From NCBI RefSeq assembly GCF_022581195.2, contig NC_061462.1, positions 4,402,001-4,466,000 on the forward strand: a DNA stretch of 64,000 nt, in the 5' to 3' direction. The notes beneath the pieces are model-generated. The model was not told the DNA's origin and ran no database searches. It was given only the letters and a program-made list of their open reading frames with translations. The translations under genes and the position numbers were made by a program. Positions 1 to 10,030 of the stretch are shown here, in pieces (position 1 is the stretch's first letter; each line of letters starts with the position of its first letter). This stretch comes from Helicoverpa zea. Taxonomy: Eukaryota; Arthropoda; Insecta; Lepidoptera; Noctuidae.

Positions 1-987
1 TCTCCCGCGAAGCAGCTGGCCTACTCGCTGGACTGCCACCGTGGGATCTGGAGGCGAGGGTCTTCTTGCGCCTGTACGACTGGCGCGAGGAGGCTCAGCG
101 CCGGGGAGAAACCCCGTTGCCGCGGCAAGTTGTCGCGCAGCGGGCGGAACTCCGGCGCGATCTCATGGTGGCCTGGAGGGAACGACTATCGCAACCCAGT
201 GCAGGGCACGCCACCATCGTGGCGGTAAGTCCCCTCTTTGAGGAGTGGCTCGGGAGGAGTCACGGCGCCCTCACGTACCGCATGACGCAGGTCCTCACCG
301 GACACGGTTGTTTCGGGAGGTACCTGCACCGCATCGGTCGTGAGGAGGCGCCCGGGTGTCACCATTGTGCGGACAGCCCCGAGGACACGGTGGACCACAC
401 AGTCCAGGTGTGCCCCGCATGGGAAGGGCACCGCCGGGTCCTCGTCGAGGCTTTGGGCGGCGGCGACCTCTCGCGTCCGGCCCTGGTTCAGGCCATGGTC
501 CGGGGCGAGAGGGAATGGGATGCCGTCGCCTCCTTCTGCGAAGCGGTCATGCTCGAGAAGGAGGAGGCGGAACGCCAGAGAGTTCGCACCTCTCATCCCG
601 GCCGCCGCGCTGGACCAGGTAGACACCATGGGCGCCGGGTGTCGCGAGATGACTCCCGGCCACCGTAGGCGTGGGTCTGTGGGCGGTGAGTTCGGGTGGC
701 TCATCGTCCCTCTGTCTTCCTAGACGACAGACCCGTGTCGACGGCGCGCGTTGTTCCACGCGCTCCTCAAAGAGACGTCAGCAACCCCAGCGGGGCCCAG
801 CAGGGCCAAGGCCTGCCGGGGCTGCGGGTTGTTCGAAAGAGATACCGCGGCCCTGGTACATAAAAGGCCTATGACGGAACACGACGATTTTAGTCAGTAA
901 GAGTCTGACACTCCCTCACCGCTGCTAACCCACAGCGGGAGGGGTCATTTGATGATTTTACGTCGATAAAAAAAAAAAAAAAAAAAA
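1..987 (+). mobile_element. R1-clade non-LTR retrotransposon (LINE), 3' end
   Basis: This is the 3' end of a LINE whose body lies before the window. It comprises the end of the ORF, about 300 bp of GC-rich 3' UTR and an uninterrupted poly(A) tail at 968-987. The UTR holds a short stem-loop (CCGCTG at 919-924 pairs with CAGCGG at 932-937) close to the tail, where LINE reverse transcriptases often recognise their RNA. The GC content drops sharply right after the poly(A), marking the insertion boundary. Assignment to the R1 clade rests on the C-terminal protein motif. The specific family is not identified. Confidence 0.85.
3..668 (+). CDS. R1-like LINE ORF2 protein, C-terminal part (partial at 5')
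   Basis: The open frame runs in from the window edge and ends at a TAG at 666-668. No start codon belongs here because the protein begins upstream. This part follows the endonuclease and reverse transcriptase domains. It has the conserved LTGHGCFGRYLHRIGREE segment, then a C-x2-C-x9-H-x4-C zinc knuckle (CHHC...H...CPAW, about 357-413), and ends in a charged tail. That order is the usual C terminus of R1-clade ORF2 proteins, where the knuckle is thought to bind nucleic acid during target-primed reverse transcription. The frame is intact over all visible codons and GC-rich, unlike the AT-rich flank. Whether the whole element is intact cannot be judged. Confidence 0.85.
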   Translation, partial: SREAAGLLAGLPPWDLEARVFLRLYDWREEAQRRGETPLPRQVVAQRAELRRDLMVAWRERLSQPSAGHATIVAVSPLFEEWLGRSHGALTYRMTQVLTGHGCFGRYLHRIGREEAPGCHHCADSPEDTVDHTVQVCPAWEGHRRVLVEALGGGDLSRPALVQAMVRGEREWDAVASFCEAVMLEKEEAERQRVRTSHPGRRAGPGRHHGRRVSRDDSRPP

Positions 988-2017
988 GATGGTTTCTTTA
1001 TGTTTACCGTCGTCTTGACCAGAGTGGAAGAGGCCAGCCTTTATGGACTCCACTTAGGCACAGATTTTTATGCCTGTTTTTATAAAAACAAATCTGTATG
1101 CGTAGTTTAGCCGGAATAGTTAAAGTGGAATAAAATATTTATGGGCTTATTAAGTAGGCTGATTAGCTTGGTCAACATGTTGTTTCTACCTATGTGTTAG
1201 TGTGTAACATTGTGTAGTAGGTATTTTGTTGCGTAGGTCCGTTACCCTAATACAATATATGGACAGTTTCATAACCTCTGAAAAAAGGCAATTTAATTAT
1301 ATAATGATGCTCTAACCAACAATTTTAGAAAGCTCAAAGCCCAAGATGCATTTTTATTGTTTTGTTAATTTAGCCTAGCACTGGTTCTCTCGGAAATGTT
1401 ATGTGGATCGTCTTTACTCGCTCGTAGATTTCCTAAACGAATAAAAACTAAGTAAGAGTGTCTACAAAAAACATAGTGTCAAAAAAAGGTTCAAAAAAGT
1501 TATCCTGAATTTTGTATCCACATTCATTAAAGAACTCCAACACAAATCTGCTAAACTTAAACACAAATGCATATTTCAAAGTAGAACTAAAATTAAGTTG
1601 ACAGCGTTAGACCCATTTTAAAGACATTTCTCAGTTGGTACAATTAAGTCACGTTCCTGTAACTATGTAGCATGCTAGCGTTAACACAATCATTCGTTCT
1701 ACAAAGTTATTCTCAGCACAGGTGTTCTAGACAATATAACTTGGAATAGCACTTTAGAGTTCGTAATCTAAGGATGCCTACAGATTTGCTTGCGATAGTT
1801 AGGTTCATTGTGGAATGAAAAGGTTCCGTGCTTATGGAACTTCAGAGGTGATATAGGCATTTATTCTACATAGACATCGACCAAAACGTAGGAATAATGT
1901 ATGAACTATCTATTGATGATATTCTAATATTTGTTGACACTTTCCGCTGAATCTTTTCTAAGCGCCAGCAAATTCATTTTAAAAGTAGTTACGATTAAGG
2001 CATGATTCCGAACGACG
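988..2017. other. AT-rich stretch, nothing recognised
   Basis: AT-rich sequence between the LINE tail and the GC-rich repeat clusters. I see no exon-like reading frame, RNA gene or repeat terminus in it. Confidence 0.5.
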
Positions 2018-2220
2018 CAGCAAGCAGCAGTGTTGCCGCAGCAGTGCTGCCGCGACACTACTGGTCCCCGTACAATTTCTATTGACTTATATGAGATTAC
2101 ATTCCGAGCTAGGCAGCAATGTCGCGGCAGCAATGTAGCGGCAGCACTGCTGCGCGTCAGTGTCGCCCTGCCGCCGCGACAGACCAGTAGTGACGCGTCT
2201 GCCGCCGCAGCAAGAGTACC
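2018..2220. repeat. GC-rich CAG/CTG repeat cluster, copy 1
   Basis: A sharply GC-rich island in AT-rich DNA built from permutations of GCAGCACTGCTGC, GCGGCAGCA and GCCGCGACA. The unit is close to its own reverse complement, so it can fold into hairpins. CACTACTGGTC near 2058 recurs inverted as GACCAGTAGTG near 2183, framing an AT-rich core (about 2070-2110). ORFs across it are probably by-products of the repeat. It may be part of an unclassified mobile element or a degenerate minisatellite. Confidence 0.55.
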
Positions 2221-2295
2221 TACTTGAATGTTGACACGTAAATTGACAACAAAAGGATGAATTTCTCTGACTCAGACTTCTTCCTCTTGCAACAG

Positions 2296-2303
2296 TATAA
2301 ATA
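2296..2303 (+). promoter_or_regulatory. Possible TATA box
   Basis: A TATAAATA motif with an ATCAATC-like start region about 30 bp downstream. It lies between the two GC-rich repeat clusters. No convincing gene follows: the 105-residue ORF after it runs through repeat sequence. It may be chance in AT-rich DNA. Confidence 0.15.
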
Positions 2304-2364
2304 AAAGTTGGTCATCAATCGACATCTTGTCAACTCAACAACGCATCACCACGAACAGAGCGAC

Positions 2365-2453
2365 ACTGCCGCGTTGCTCGGCGCGGCAGGCAGCACTGCT
2401 GCGCAGCACTGCTGCGGCAACACTGCTGCGGCAACACTGCTGCGTGCAGCGTC
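2365..2453. repeat. GC-rich CAG/CTG repeat cluster, copy 2, with 15-bp tandem units
   Basis: The same GC-rich motif family as at 2018-2220. Here it includes tandem units of GGCAACACTGCTGCG, preceded by the palindromic run GCAGCACTGCTGCGCAGC. The shared motif with the first cluster, 150 bp away, suggests one element or a locally expanded repeat. It does not look like a protein-coding exon despite the open frame. Confidence 0.55.
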
Positions 2454-3188
2454 GATCGGAATCATACCTTTACTCATAAATAGTGTTGATTGCGAAACGC
2501 TAGTACGGTATACAAACAAACACGTAACGAACAAAAAAGAACAATGCAACAATTTAAAGAATGTTAGGAGCAAAATTTTATTCTATAACAGTACGCTTCA
2601 CTCCTTTCACAAAGTAGCTAATTGAAACTATTTCCCGAACATTCGGAGCTTCCTTTTGATCTCACTGAACTTACCCGAGCCACGATGCTTTATGGCGCGA
2701 ACTACAGTAAGTCACGGGCGAAACTTTACTTGGATATCGCGCTATTGGGCCGAGCTCACTGCGTTAATCTCCTAAGTATAGATGAAGACTGTTCGCTGGT
2801 CCATAAAACTTTAATTGTATAAATTCGAAGCGTCTAACTTGGTTAGCAGTTTCTGTATCGCAAAAAAATTGTATAGGTATGATGTTTTCATTGCTTTAAA
2901 ACCAACCACAGCAAAGCTAGCTATTCAAGAATTTATGTTAAGATTCTGTGACGAGTGCTTTATTGTTTTCATAAAACAGTTCCTCTACTTCCTCTAGTCT
3001 GTTTTACGAACTTAAATAAAATAGTGATAAACTCGGAGCTCGCTTTTCAAAATTCAAGAGACACGTAGAGATCACAAATCATAAAGAGAACATTGCCTTT
3101 CCTGTTTACCTACAAAAACGTTGCAAGTTAAAATGTCGCTTGTTTTACTATCGTGAACAAAAAACAGTAAACTCGACATTTGGCAGAG
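2454..3188. other. AT-rich stretch upstream of the secreted-protein gene, nothing recognised
   Basis: Short ORFs of 60-66 codons occur here on the plus strand, but they show no domain or signal sequence that I recognise and are spread over three frames. I see nothing else. Confidence 0.4.
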
Positions 3189-3196
3189 ATATAAAG
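3189..3196 (+). promoter_or_regulatory. Possible TATA box of the secreted-protein gene
   Basis: ATATAAAG lies 133-140 bp upstream of the start codon of the small secreted-protein gene. It would place transcription start near 3220 and leave a 5' UTR of roughly 110 bases. This is position and motif only. Confidence 0.25.
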
Positions 3197-3328
3197 CGAT
3201 AGTTTTATCTTACATAAACACATTAACTTGACTCTTACCCTCCTTATCTAATGATGTTTACGCGTAGTGAAATGTAATGGGCTACATTAAATTTGCTTCA
3301 TTCCCCGGTGTCGTTTTGAGCTGACAAC

Positions 3329-3742
3329 ATGAAGTATTTATTTCCTCTGATTTTATTTACTTTTGGGTTATGTGGGGCGCGAGTTGTGCCTGCGACGGAT
3401 AGTATTGTTGTACCTGATCGTACTGACGTGAAGGAGAGGGCTCCTTTAAGTTATACGTGCAAGTTCCGGACCCTGCAAGGTGGTGATGCATACCCATCCG
3501 TGGTGGTGCGCTGGCACGGACAGATTCAAAGGATGACGTGGGACTCCGCTGGTGAAGTGACGTACGAACAGAACTATGTGTACCCGGCTGCCTTCCACGT
3601 TTACCCGTCTTCTGATGGTCTCTCGGGAGGATCGTCTCAGGCCCCTTCTGATCCCTTCCCCGATGCGCCAGTAATTCCAGACGAATATGTATTTGAAGAC
3701 ATCGTGGAATCATTCAAACGTGATTGTAAGCGACCTTATTGA
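3329..3742 (+). CDS. Small secreted protein, function unknown
   Basis: A single-exon ORF of 137 codons beginning ACAACATGA, an acceptable animal start context. Residues 1-22 form a signal peptide: MKYL, then a hydrophobic core ending LCGARVVPA with small residues suited to signal-peptidase cleavage. The mature part (about 115 residues) is polar and rich in Pro, Val, Tyr and acidic residues, has two cysteines (near residues 44 and 133) and no transmembrane segment. Its GC content, including third positions, exceeds that of its flanks, as expected for real coding DNA. The first AATAAA downstream is near 4596, so a long 3' UTR is possible. I do not recognise the family. It could also be the first exon of a longer gene if a splice donor near the end is used. 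Confidence 0.6.
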   Translation: MKYLFPLILFTFGLCGARVVPATDSIVVPDRTDVKERAPLSYTCKFRTLQGGDAYPSVVVRWHGQIQRMTWDSAGEVTYEQNYVYPAAFHVYPSSDGLSGGSSQAPSDPFPDAPVIPDEYVFEDIVESFKRDCKRPY

Positions 3743-4406
3743 ATATTGTAATGCGATAAATATAATAGTGCTTGCAGAGTTCAATTGTTTTATTTTCGAA
3801 TAGCATTTATGTGAAAGTTTTTCACCCATTTGTCTGAGAAATGTAAGTATACCTACTAACTGGCGAGATCAAGGTTTAAATATGTTAATTACAGCATAAC
3901 ACACTGACAAACATAATTGTTGGTAAACAATTATAGGATTAAGCACCCTTACACAACACAATAGGTAAGCTATTTATATTTAAGTTACCGCACTAATCTC
4001 TAAGAGCCACTTTAGAAATGGCTGCCCCAAATCTCTATTTTACGTAGTTTGAACACAAATTCAGTTTGAAGTAAACTTCGTCGGGGTTATTATTGGATAT
4101 AATCACCAGACGACATTTCTAAGAAAACGTGTGAACTGAAATAATTCAATGCTTTTGTAATTGTAAACGTTTCGTGCTTTGAATGTGTAAGTCAATTTGA
4201 TTAGTAAAACGGAAATAATGTGTTAGTGAGGTCTAAAATGTAAAGTTAGTTTTTAAGGAAAATGAAATTAACTTTACATTAATTTACATTTACTTGAGTA
4301 TAAACCTACTGAATCTAGCGAGAAAACTATTTTCCTTAGTCTAGCAGTCTTCCATTCATTATACATAGGTTTTACTGATAAAAGATTATAAGTAACATTT
4401 ACAAAT
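3743..4406. other. AT-rich stretch after the secreted-protein gene
   Basis: Possible 3' UTR and intergenic DNA. No repeat or exon is recognised. Confidence 0.35.
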
Positions 4407-4487
4407 ATGAAAAGATTCTTTTTCTTCTTGTGGTGACTATCTCTTTAGTCCTGAAGGTTTGCGGTCAGATTTTTGTACATCAAAAAG
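4407..4487 (+). pseudogene. Candidate first exon of a secreted protein, frame broken by one base
   Basis: An ATG at 4407 opens a basic then phenylalanine-rich start (MKRFFFF), but the frame hits TGA after nine codons. Shifting the frame by one base continues a hydrophobic stretch (LLVVTISLVLKVCGQIF) straight to a strong donor, AAAAG|GTAAGT, at 4487/4488. Start, signal-like core and donor in this order resemble the first exon of a secreted protein such as an odorant-binding-type gene. The single-base break means a pseudogene, a sequencing error in a homopolymer-rich stretch, or coincidence. Confidence 0.25.
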
Positions 4488-4845
4488 GTAAGTTACCCTA
4501 AAAGGTAAAGGTAAACCTTCAGGTTAATAATAAACGTTTATACACGGAACTCTTAATTATTTTTGTATGCTCGAACAATGTAAATGGGATATATCAATAA
4601 AGTTCTGTATGAATTTTCATTGACACGAACGTTACTGAACAAGTATTTGCTCTCAGTGTACAATAAAACAGGGTCACTGTAAATAATGTATTTATTACGA
4701 GCACGTTTTGATTGATATTAATCATGTGAATTTTTTATCATCTTTTATAACAACTGTAAAATGAGAGAAGTTCCGTAGAATCCGGTTTATTTTATAGCAT
4801 TTTTAAGCAGTTTGTATATTTAATAAGGAAATGGATTTATATCTT

Positions 4846-4912
4846 GGTCAACGTTCGCGGGGGAAGGCCTACATTTATAAGTGGACGGCAATTGGCTGAC
4901 ATGATGATGAGC
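4846..4912 (+). mobile_element. LINE/SINE 3' tail remnant (RTE-like)
   Basis: Contains AACGTTCGCGGGGGAAGGCC, a degraded version of the lepidopteran tail AGGCCT..CCAGCAGTGGACGGCAATAGGCTG, and an ATGATGATGAG end. Only about 65 bp of tail remain, typical of 5'-truncated retroposition. Confidence 0.6.
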
Positions 4913-6385
4913 TATTTTAGAGAGAGACACATAAGTACATACATAAACAGTTGCATCCTTTATAATGTTCTTTATTTATATTTCAACTTGTAGTAGCAAA
5001 AAATAATTCTGCAATAATCCTCTATACATCCAAAACTCGAAACGTTATCCCAGCTACACATACAAACAAAATTTTTCATACCAAAAGATTTGTTATTCTT
5101 GTGCAAAAGTCTAGCAGATAAAGATAGAAATACTTTGTTATTACGACAAAGAAAGACGCCGGTCGCCTCGTGACTTATTCAGGCGTTTGAACAAACCTTT
5201 GTTGTTAAAAGCCGACAGACGATTCAGTTTAATGCTCATTAATTTAATGGCAAAAGCGTTGAGAATTCCATCAGCACAAATCACGACATAATTAGTATGT
5301 CAACTAAACGTTTAGTACATTCTTAAGCTGAGTACAGACTACGCGTTCTTTACACGTCGTTACGCATAGTCGTGTAAGTTCAGAAGCTTTTATGAAGATG
5401 TGAAATTATCAAGTCAGCTAAGGAGTGTCAGACTGTCAGACTTTCTGACTAAAACCCACCTTTGTTCTTAATAGAGTCCTTTTGTGTATTAATACTATGG
5501 TAATTCGTCCGAACAATCACCTAGTCTCGGCAAGATAGTTCTACACTGCGCGTGGAAAGACTACGCGCCGACACGACACCCGCCTTGCAACAAACATAAA
5601 CGTACACACTCGTAGAATACCTAGTCTGAACATAGCCTTAGCTATCACGTAAACAATTAACATAACACAAGACCCTCGCCTTAATCGTAAGGGCACGTTA
5701 TTGTGTCCTTAAGGTCTCATTGTCTGAACACAAACTGGAACTTTGATCATAAACGTCGGCCGTGATTCAGATCTTGGACTCCCCGATTACAACTTGGAAA
5801 TGATGAATCTGCTAACTTGACTTCGATATGTCTTGAAAGAGAAAATGTTTGAACTTCGAATTAGAAGTTAGGATCTAGTAATAGCATATTACTGTCCAAT
5901 ATCAATTTGAAAGTTTGGAGCGCAGTTCTCAGTTTGGATGCAAGTTTGCTGAATCGTGGCTAAATCAATTTTATGACGTGGAATATTTGTTGGACAAAAT
6001 TCAATCATAATAACAGCTGATTAGATGGATAAAGTCTGCAAATCTGTTTTACTATTGACTTGTTTTTCACCCATCAGTTTATTACTGAATTATTTTTATT
6101 TGTTTGCTTGTTAGAGCATCATATTATAGAACTAATTTGTTTGAAACATTAGGTTTATTACAAGTATTTAAAACTTTAGCTTAAGTTTCGAGATTAAATT
6201 GCAATAAATTATAAAACACATTGTTATTCTGTCTGTCCTCTACTTTATAAATCAAGGTCAGTAGTACAAAGACTTTGATATCAACAATCCAATTACTTGT
6301 AAAAAGTTCTCAAAATAAAAAAAAGAAAATTTATATAAATTACCCTTGATCATTCTGAAGTACCCATCTAATATGAGCAAATACG

Positions 6386-6416
<31 letters not shown>

Positions 6417-6591
6417 CATTTTTCTGTATATTTCACAAACAAATGAGGTGCGATATAAGTTTATCAAGTCATAAAAAATATCTAAGAAATTGATTGTGTT
6501 TTGTCTATAAAATATTTTTTGTGTTATCTTTTGTTTATATTATAGAAGAGCTCTATGAAACTAGTTGCCAAGTTGAAAATTGGGCGATATG
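4913..6591. other. AT-rich stretch with a long A homopolymer
   Basis: No gene recognised. An uninterrupted run of about 26 A residues (near 6390-6416) could be a retroposon tail, but no retroposon body adjoins it. It also creates a poly-Phe ORF on the minus strand, which is an artefact. Confidence 0.4.
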
Positions 6592-6606
6592 ATGCACGTA
6601 CTAAAT

Positions 6607-6986
6607 CATCCTCCGAGCCTTTTCCCAAACTATGTTGGGGTCGGCTTCCAGTCTAACCGGATTCAGCTGAGTACCAGTGCTTTACAAGAAGCAACTGCCT
6701 ATCTGACCTCCTCAACCCAGTTACCCGGGCAACCCGATATCCCTTGGTTAGACTGGTGTCAGACTTACTGGCTTCTGACTACCCGTAACGACTGCCAAGG
6801 ATGTTCAATGACAGCCGGGACCTACAGTTTAACGTGCCATCCGAAACACAGTCATTGGTGTCTAAGATATACTTAGAAAGTACATACAAACTTAGAAAAG
6901 TTGCATTGGTTTGCCTGACCTGGAATCGAATCCGCGCCCTCATACTCGAGAGGTTGGTTCTTTGCCCACTAGGCCACCACGACTTT
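6607..6986 (-). mobile_element. tRNA-headed SINE, full length, 15-bp TSD
   Basis: Full-length SINE on the minus strand, flanked by a perfect 15-bp target-site duplication ATGCACGTACTAAAT (6592-6606 and 6987-7001). Read on the minus strand it begins with a tRNA-like head holding an A box (TGGCCTAGTGGG) and a B box (GATTCGATTCC, one change from GGTTCGATTCC), the internal RNA polymerase III promoter. A body follows (GTTTCGGATGGCACGTTAAA, GTCAGAAGCCAGTAAGTCTG), then the tail CCGACCCCAACATAG...GGCTCGGAGGATG. It encodes no protein and relies on a LINE reverse transcriptase. The exact TSD implies fairly recent insertion. The body and tail recur in other SINEs of this window with different heads. Confidence 0.92.
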
Positions 6987-7419
6987 ATGCACGTACTAAA
7001 TGTGAATAAATATTTAATAAGCTAAGGAAAAACAAAATTTAGACATGAAAGCATAGAAAAGGTTTTATCATGAGATATCATAATTCACTTGGGCAAATTA
7101 TTGTAGGGCGTAGATAAACTGAGAGAAAAATCTTGTGGTGTGTAAGCGTTGTTAAGCAATATAACTTAGTTACAGAAATAGTTTAATTCAAAGACCCTTA
7201 TCAAATTATTTCATGTCAATATGAAAGGATATCATCCTTCGCAGTTTTACGCTTCTGTCTATCATAGCTTGGCATACTTAGGACAAACTTAGTCGACTAT
7301 TTCTTCCTTGCCGGTTGGTACTTGAATTCTTTTCCTGTCCTGAATCGAAAACCCCACGTCAGCTTCAAGTTAGATAGCTTGTCAATGTTATTTCAAGTTA
7401 GGTTTTTACATTTGTCCTT

Positions 7420-7745
7420 ACTCATATTATAACTGCGAAAGTACATAGCTCTGTCTGTCTGACTATCGCACTTTCACGAAACTTACACTATTGAACCGAA
7501 ATATACTGATAGCCTAAAACCTGAGAAAGTAAATAGGGTACTTTTTATCCAGTTCCGGTAAGCAACTGTTTCGGGACGCGCGTGAAACAGCAAACAAGCT
7601 CTGCTAGATACATACGCATAACAGTATTGTTTGTTCAAACAGTTATAACTTACTAACAGCTACATCGGTTGCTGAATTACTTTTCATATACTTACCGAAA
7701 TGAATATTTAAAAATAAAACGGGCAAACACGGGAGCAAAGGCTAG
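7420..7745 (+). mobile_element. Helitron-like non-autonomous repeat
   Basis: Begins near ACTCATATTATAACTGCGAA, continues with the CTGTCTGTCTG...CACTTTCACG motif and a TACTTTTTATCC block, and ends GGGAGCAAAGGCTAG followed by T. This order is that of a very common lepidopteran repeat with a CTAG-T 3' end, consistent with Helitron-derived elements that insert between A and T. No Rep/helicase coding sequence is present. The 5' end is approximate. Confidence 0.6.
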
Positions 7746-7925
7746 TTAAATAACTATGAATAAATATTAAAAGATAGTAAAATGAGTTCTAGGTTACATA
7801 TTTATTTTTCTTAACATAATGATAAGACTACAACTTTTCTAGAATTGAAAAGGTCAAATGATACGTATCTAAAAATAAGATTATTACTCAACTTACTGGG
7901 TTCAAAGCGGAATATCAGATTACTA

Positions 7926-8152
7926 TAGTTCGGCCATTCAGAGAATGCGTTCCTGACACGTCGCGATTGAACTGACGACGTAACTTTGCAATGGCGTTGC
8001 AGTTACGATAAAAATATTTTTGCTGGTTGTTTACCGTTTTAACAATTGAGGAGCATTAAAACAACATTATTATATCAATAATCAATGAATGTAGTTACGT
8101 CGTCAGTTCAATCGCGACGTGTCAGGAACGCATTCTCTGAATGGCCGAACTA
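7926..8152. mobile_element. MITE with 60-bp perfect TIRs and TA duplication
   Basis: A 227-bp element whose outer 60 bp at each end are exact inverted copies, starting TAGTTCGGCCATTCAGAGAA. A TA lies on each side, consistent with a TA target duplication. The 107-bp interior matches, in reverse, the right part of the 964-bp relative at 46,702-47,665. This copy is therefore an internal-deletion derivative of that larger family. TA target choice fits Tc1/mariner-type or similar transposases, but no family is assigned. Confidence 0.85.
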
Positions 8153-8154
8153 TA

Positions 8155-9979
8155 AAGTCATTAAACAAGTTAAACGAATCTTCTAAAAGGTTAGGAATCT
8201 TGGTATTTCTCAATATTATAACAATCACAATAAACAAATTAAAAGGTTCTCTCAAATTGGTATTTGTCACGTCAGTGCATAATTAACAAGCTTTCATACA
8301 AACTCGTTACATAAAAAAACTGTCCTTATTATATCATAATACCAAAAATATACGTTGCCATATTATTTTTCATAAGGCCACCGACAGCTGTAAATAAGTA
8401 GGTTCTCATAAGACATAAATAGTAGCACACCTGTGGCAAGGACAGGGAAAACAAACTGAGCCTCCGTACATGAAGTATGCCCAAATGTCAATATTGGGTC
8501 TTTCATGATGAATCCTGGGTTCTTACGTGGAACAAAATATGATAGAAAGATGTTATTTAACGAGTAATAAGTAAATAGTTTGTCTGTCGCTGTTCCATTA
8601 AAGAACCTGACCTTTACAGTTAAGACTCTTTTACTAATTCTACATATTTTTCTGTAGGTATACGAGTATACTTGTATCACTTATTCAAATCGAAGTGATT
8701 GCTATGACCCAACAGTTTCAATATTTTTGCACAGTCGATAATCTAGCATCTAAGAATACTCAAATCGAAGCATGTAGATCAAGTAAATTCGGAAAGGTTT
8801 TGAAAAACATCCTACAGATTGTTTGATCTGGGCCTTTTAAGGTTTCAAACGTAAAACCCGAGGTTCGCTGTTTCAAGTTCAACCTAAATATTTTAGGGTT
8901 CGTTGCAGAATCCTTGGGTTGGGTGCCGGTGACCTTATTTACGACCTTAGGCCGGCTGTCATGCGGCACGTTATGTAGACAGCCACATTAAATATTCAAT
9001 TAGGGACCATTTGCCCATTCATCAGGTTGGACGGACAGCTAAATATACTTGTGTTTAAACTGGATAGGCCGTAGCTGTTGAGCGTGGTAAAGCGATAATT
9101 TTGTAGTCAGAATGAAATGTTTATGTCTCGGCGTTTTCCTTATTCAATTTATGTATATTTCGTTTTGTAGTTTGGTTGCAGAAATATTGTACAACTATTT
9201 AAAGTAAACTTTTATGAATGTAAAAAGACATGATGATATAACGTTTTCTGTAGGAGGTACATCAGTTAGATGTAATAGCCTTAAAGATTAATTACGATGT
9301 CTTAATTATTCTACTTTAACGATGCTAAGAAGGTAATTTCGTCCTTTCCCAGTTCAGACCCTAATGGCCTTAATCCTATAGGCTTAACGTCAAAAGCACC
9401 TATCTAGTCTATTTTTATTTTATATCTGTATCTTGTCTGAGATAAAGTATGTAATGGACGCAGGGTGCATAATTTATGTTGTTTGTGGGGGTCACAACAT
9501 TTTGCATTCATTTGTTTTTAGGGTGCGTATTTGGTACGATGAACGGGCTAATGACTTTTGACCCAAGAGCAATTGAAAACATCACAAAATGTATGTATTT
9601 TCTACACATACGAATTATAAATATGTGTTATAATATTTAAGAAATATGAATTACCTATGATATTTAATCTCATAATTAGACGAGAGGTTATTATGAAAAT
9701 TTTTAGTAAAATTGCTCTTGAACTGTCTAAAAGTCAACGGGGTAAGTATTTTCACCCAACTAGTAACACCTAAAATTGTTTTCATTTCAGAAGGCCAGTT
9801 TGATCCTGGTTTTATATCAAGTGTTCTGCCGGTTCAATGTGGGGCGATAGCTGACAGACATTGGCGTTCCTTTGGGAAATTAGAATTTTGCAGCATCGTG
9901 TTATAAATAAGTAGGCCATTGCCTCTGGTAGGAGCAGGTCATTATTACTGACCAAAGACTACTAAAAATACCAAATATT
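8155..9979. other. AT-rich stretch, nothing recognised
   Basis: No supported gene. A GC-moderate block at 8760-8985 is open on the minus strand for 69 codons but has no domain or splice context. Confidence 0.4.
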
Positions 9980-10030
9980 TTACCTGAGCTAATATCTGTC
10001 CCCGCGGTTTCACTCGCATCGGGGCGGACT
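9980..10030 (-). mobile_element. Helitron-like 3' end fragment
   Basis: Read on the minus strand this resembles GCGAGTGAAACCGCGGGGAC...ATTAG, the 3' end (CGGACGAAGTCGCGGGCAACAG type) of the common lepidopteran CTAG-ending repeat. Only the terminal part is recognisable. Confidence 0.45.

Noticed and set aside
186..759. Overlapping ORFs opposite and alongside the LINE ORF
   Set aside because: Shadow frames in GC-rich coding DNA; the zinc-knuckle frame is the real one.
2308..2625. 105-codon ORF through the GC-rich repeat cluster downstream of a TATA-like motif
   Set aside because: Openness comes from the repeat; begins with a non-ATG codon and loses any protein-like character after the repeat.
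6258..6467. Minus-strand ORF with a poly-Phe stretch
   Set aside because: Produced by the long A homopolymer; no other protein-like feature.
9689..9906. Possible two-exon mini-gene (MKIFSKIALELSKSQR, donor GTAAGT, acceptor TTTCAG, then GQFDPGFISS...)
   Set aside because: The implied intron is only about 50 bp, shorter than usual for moth introns, and the product has no recognisable feature. Chance is likelier in AT-rich DNA.
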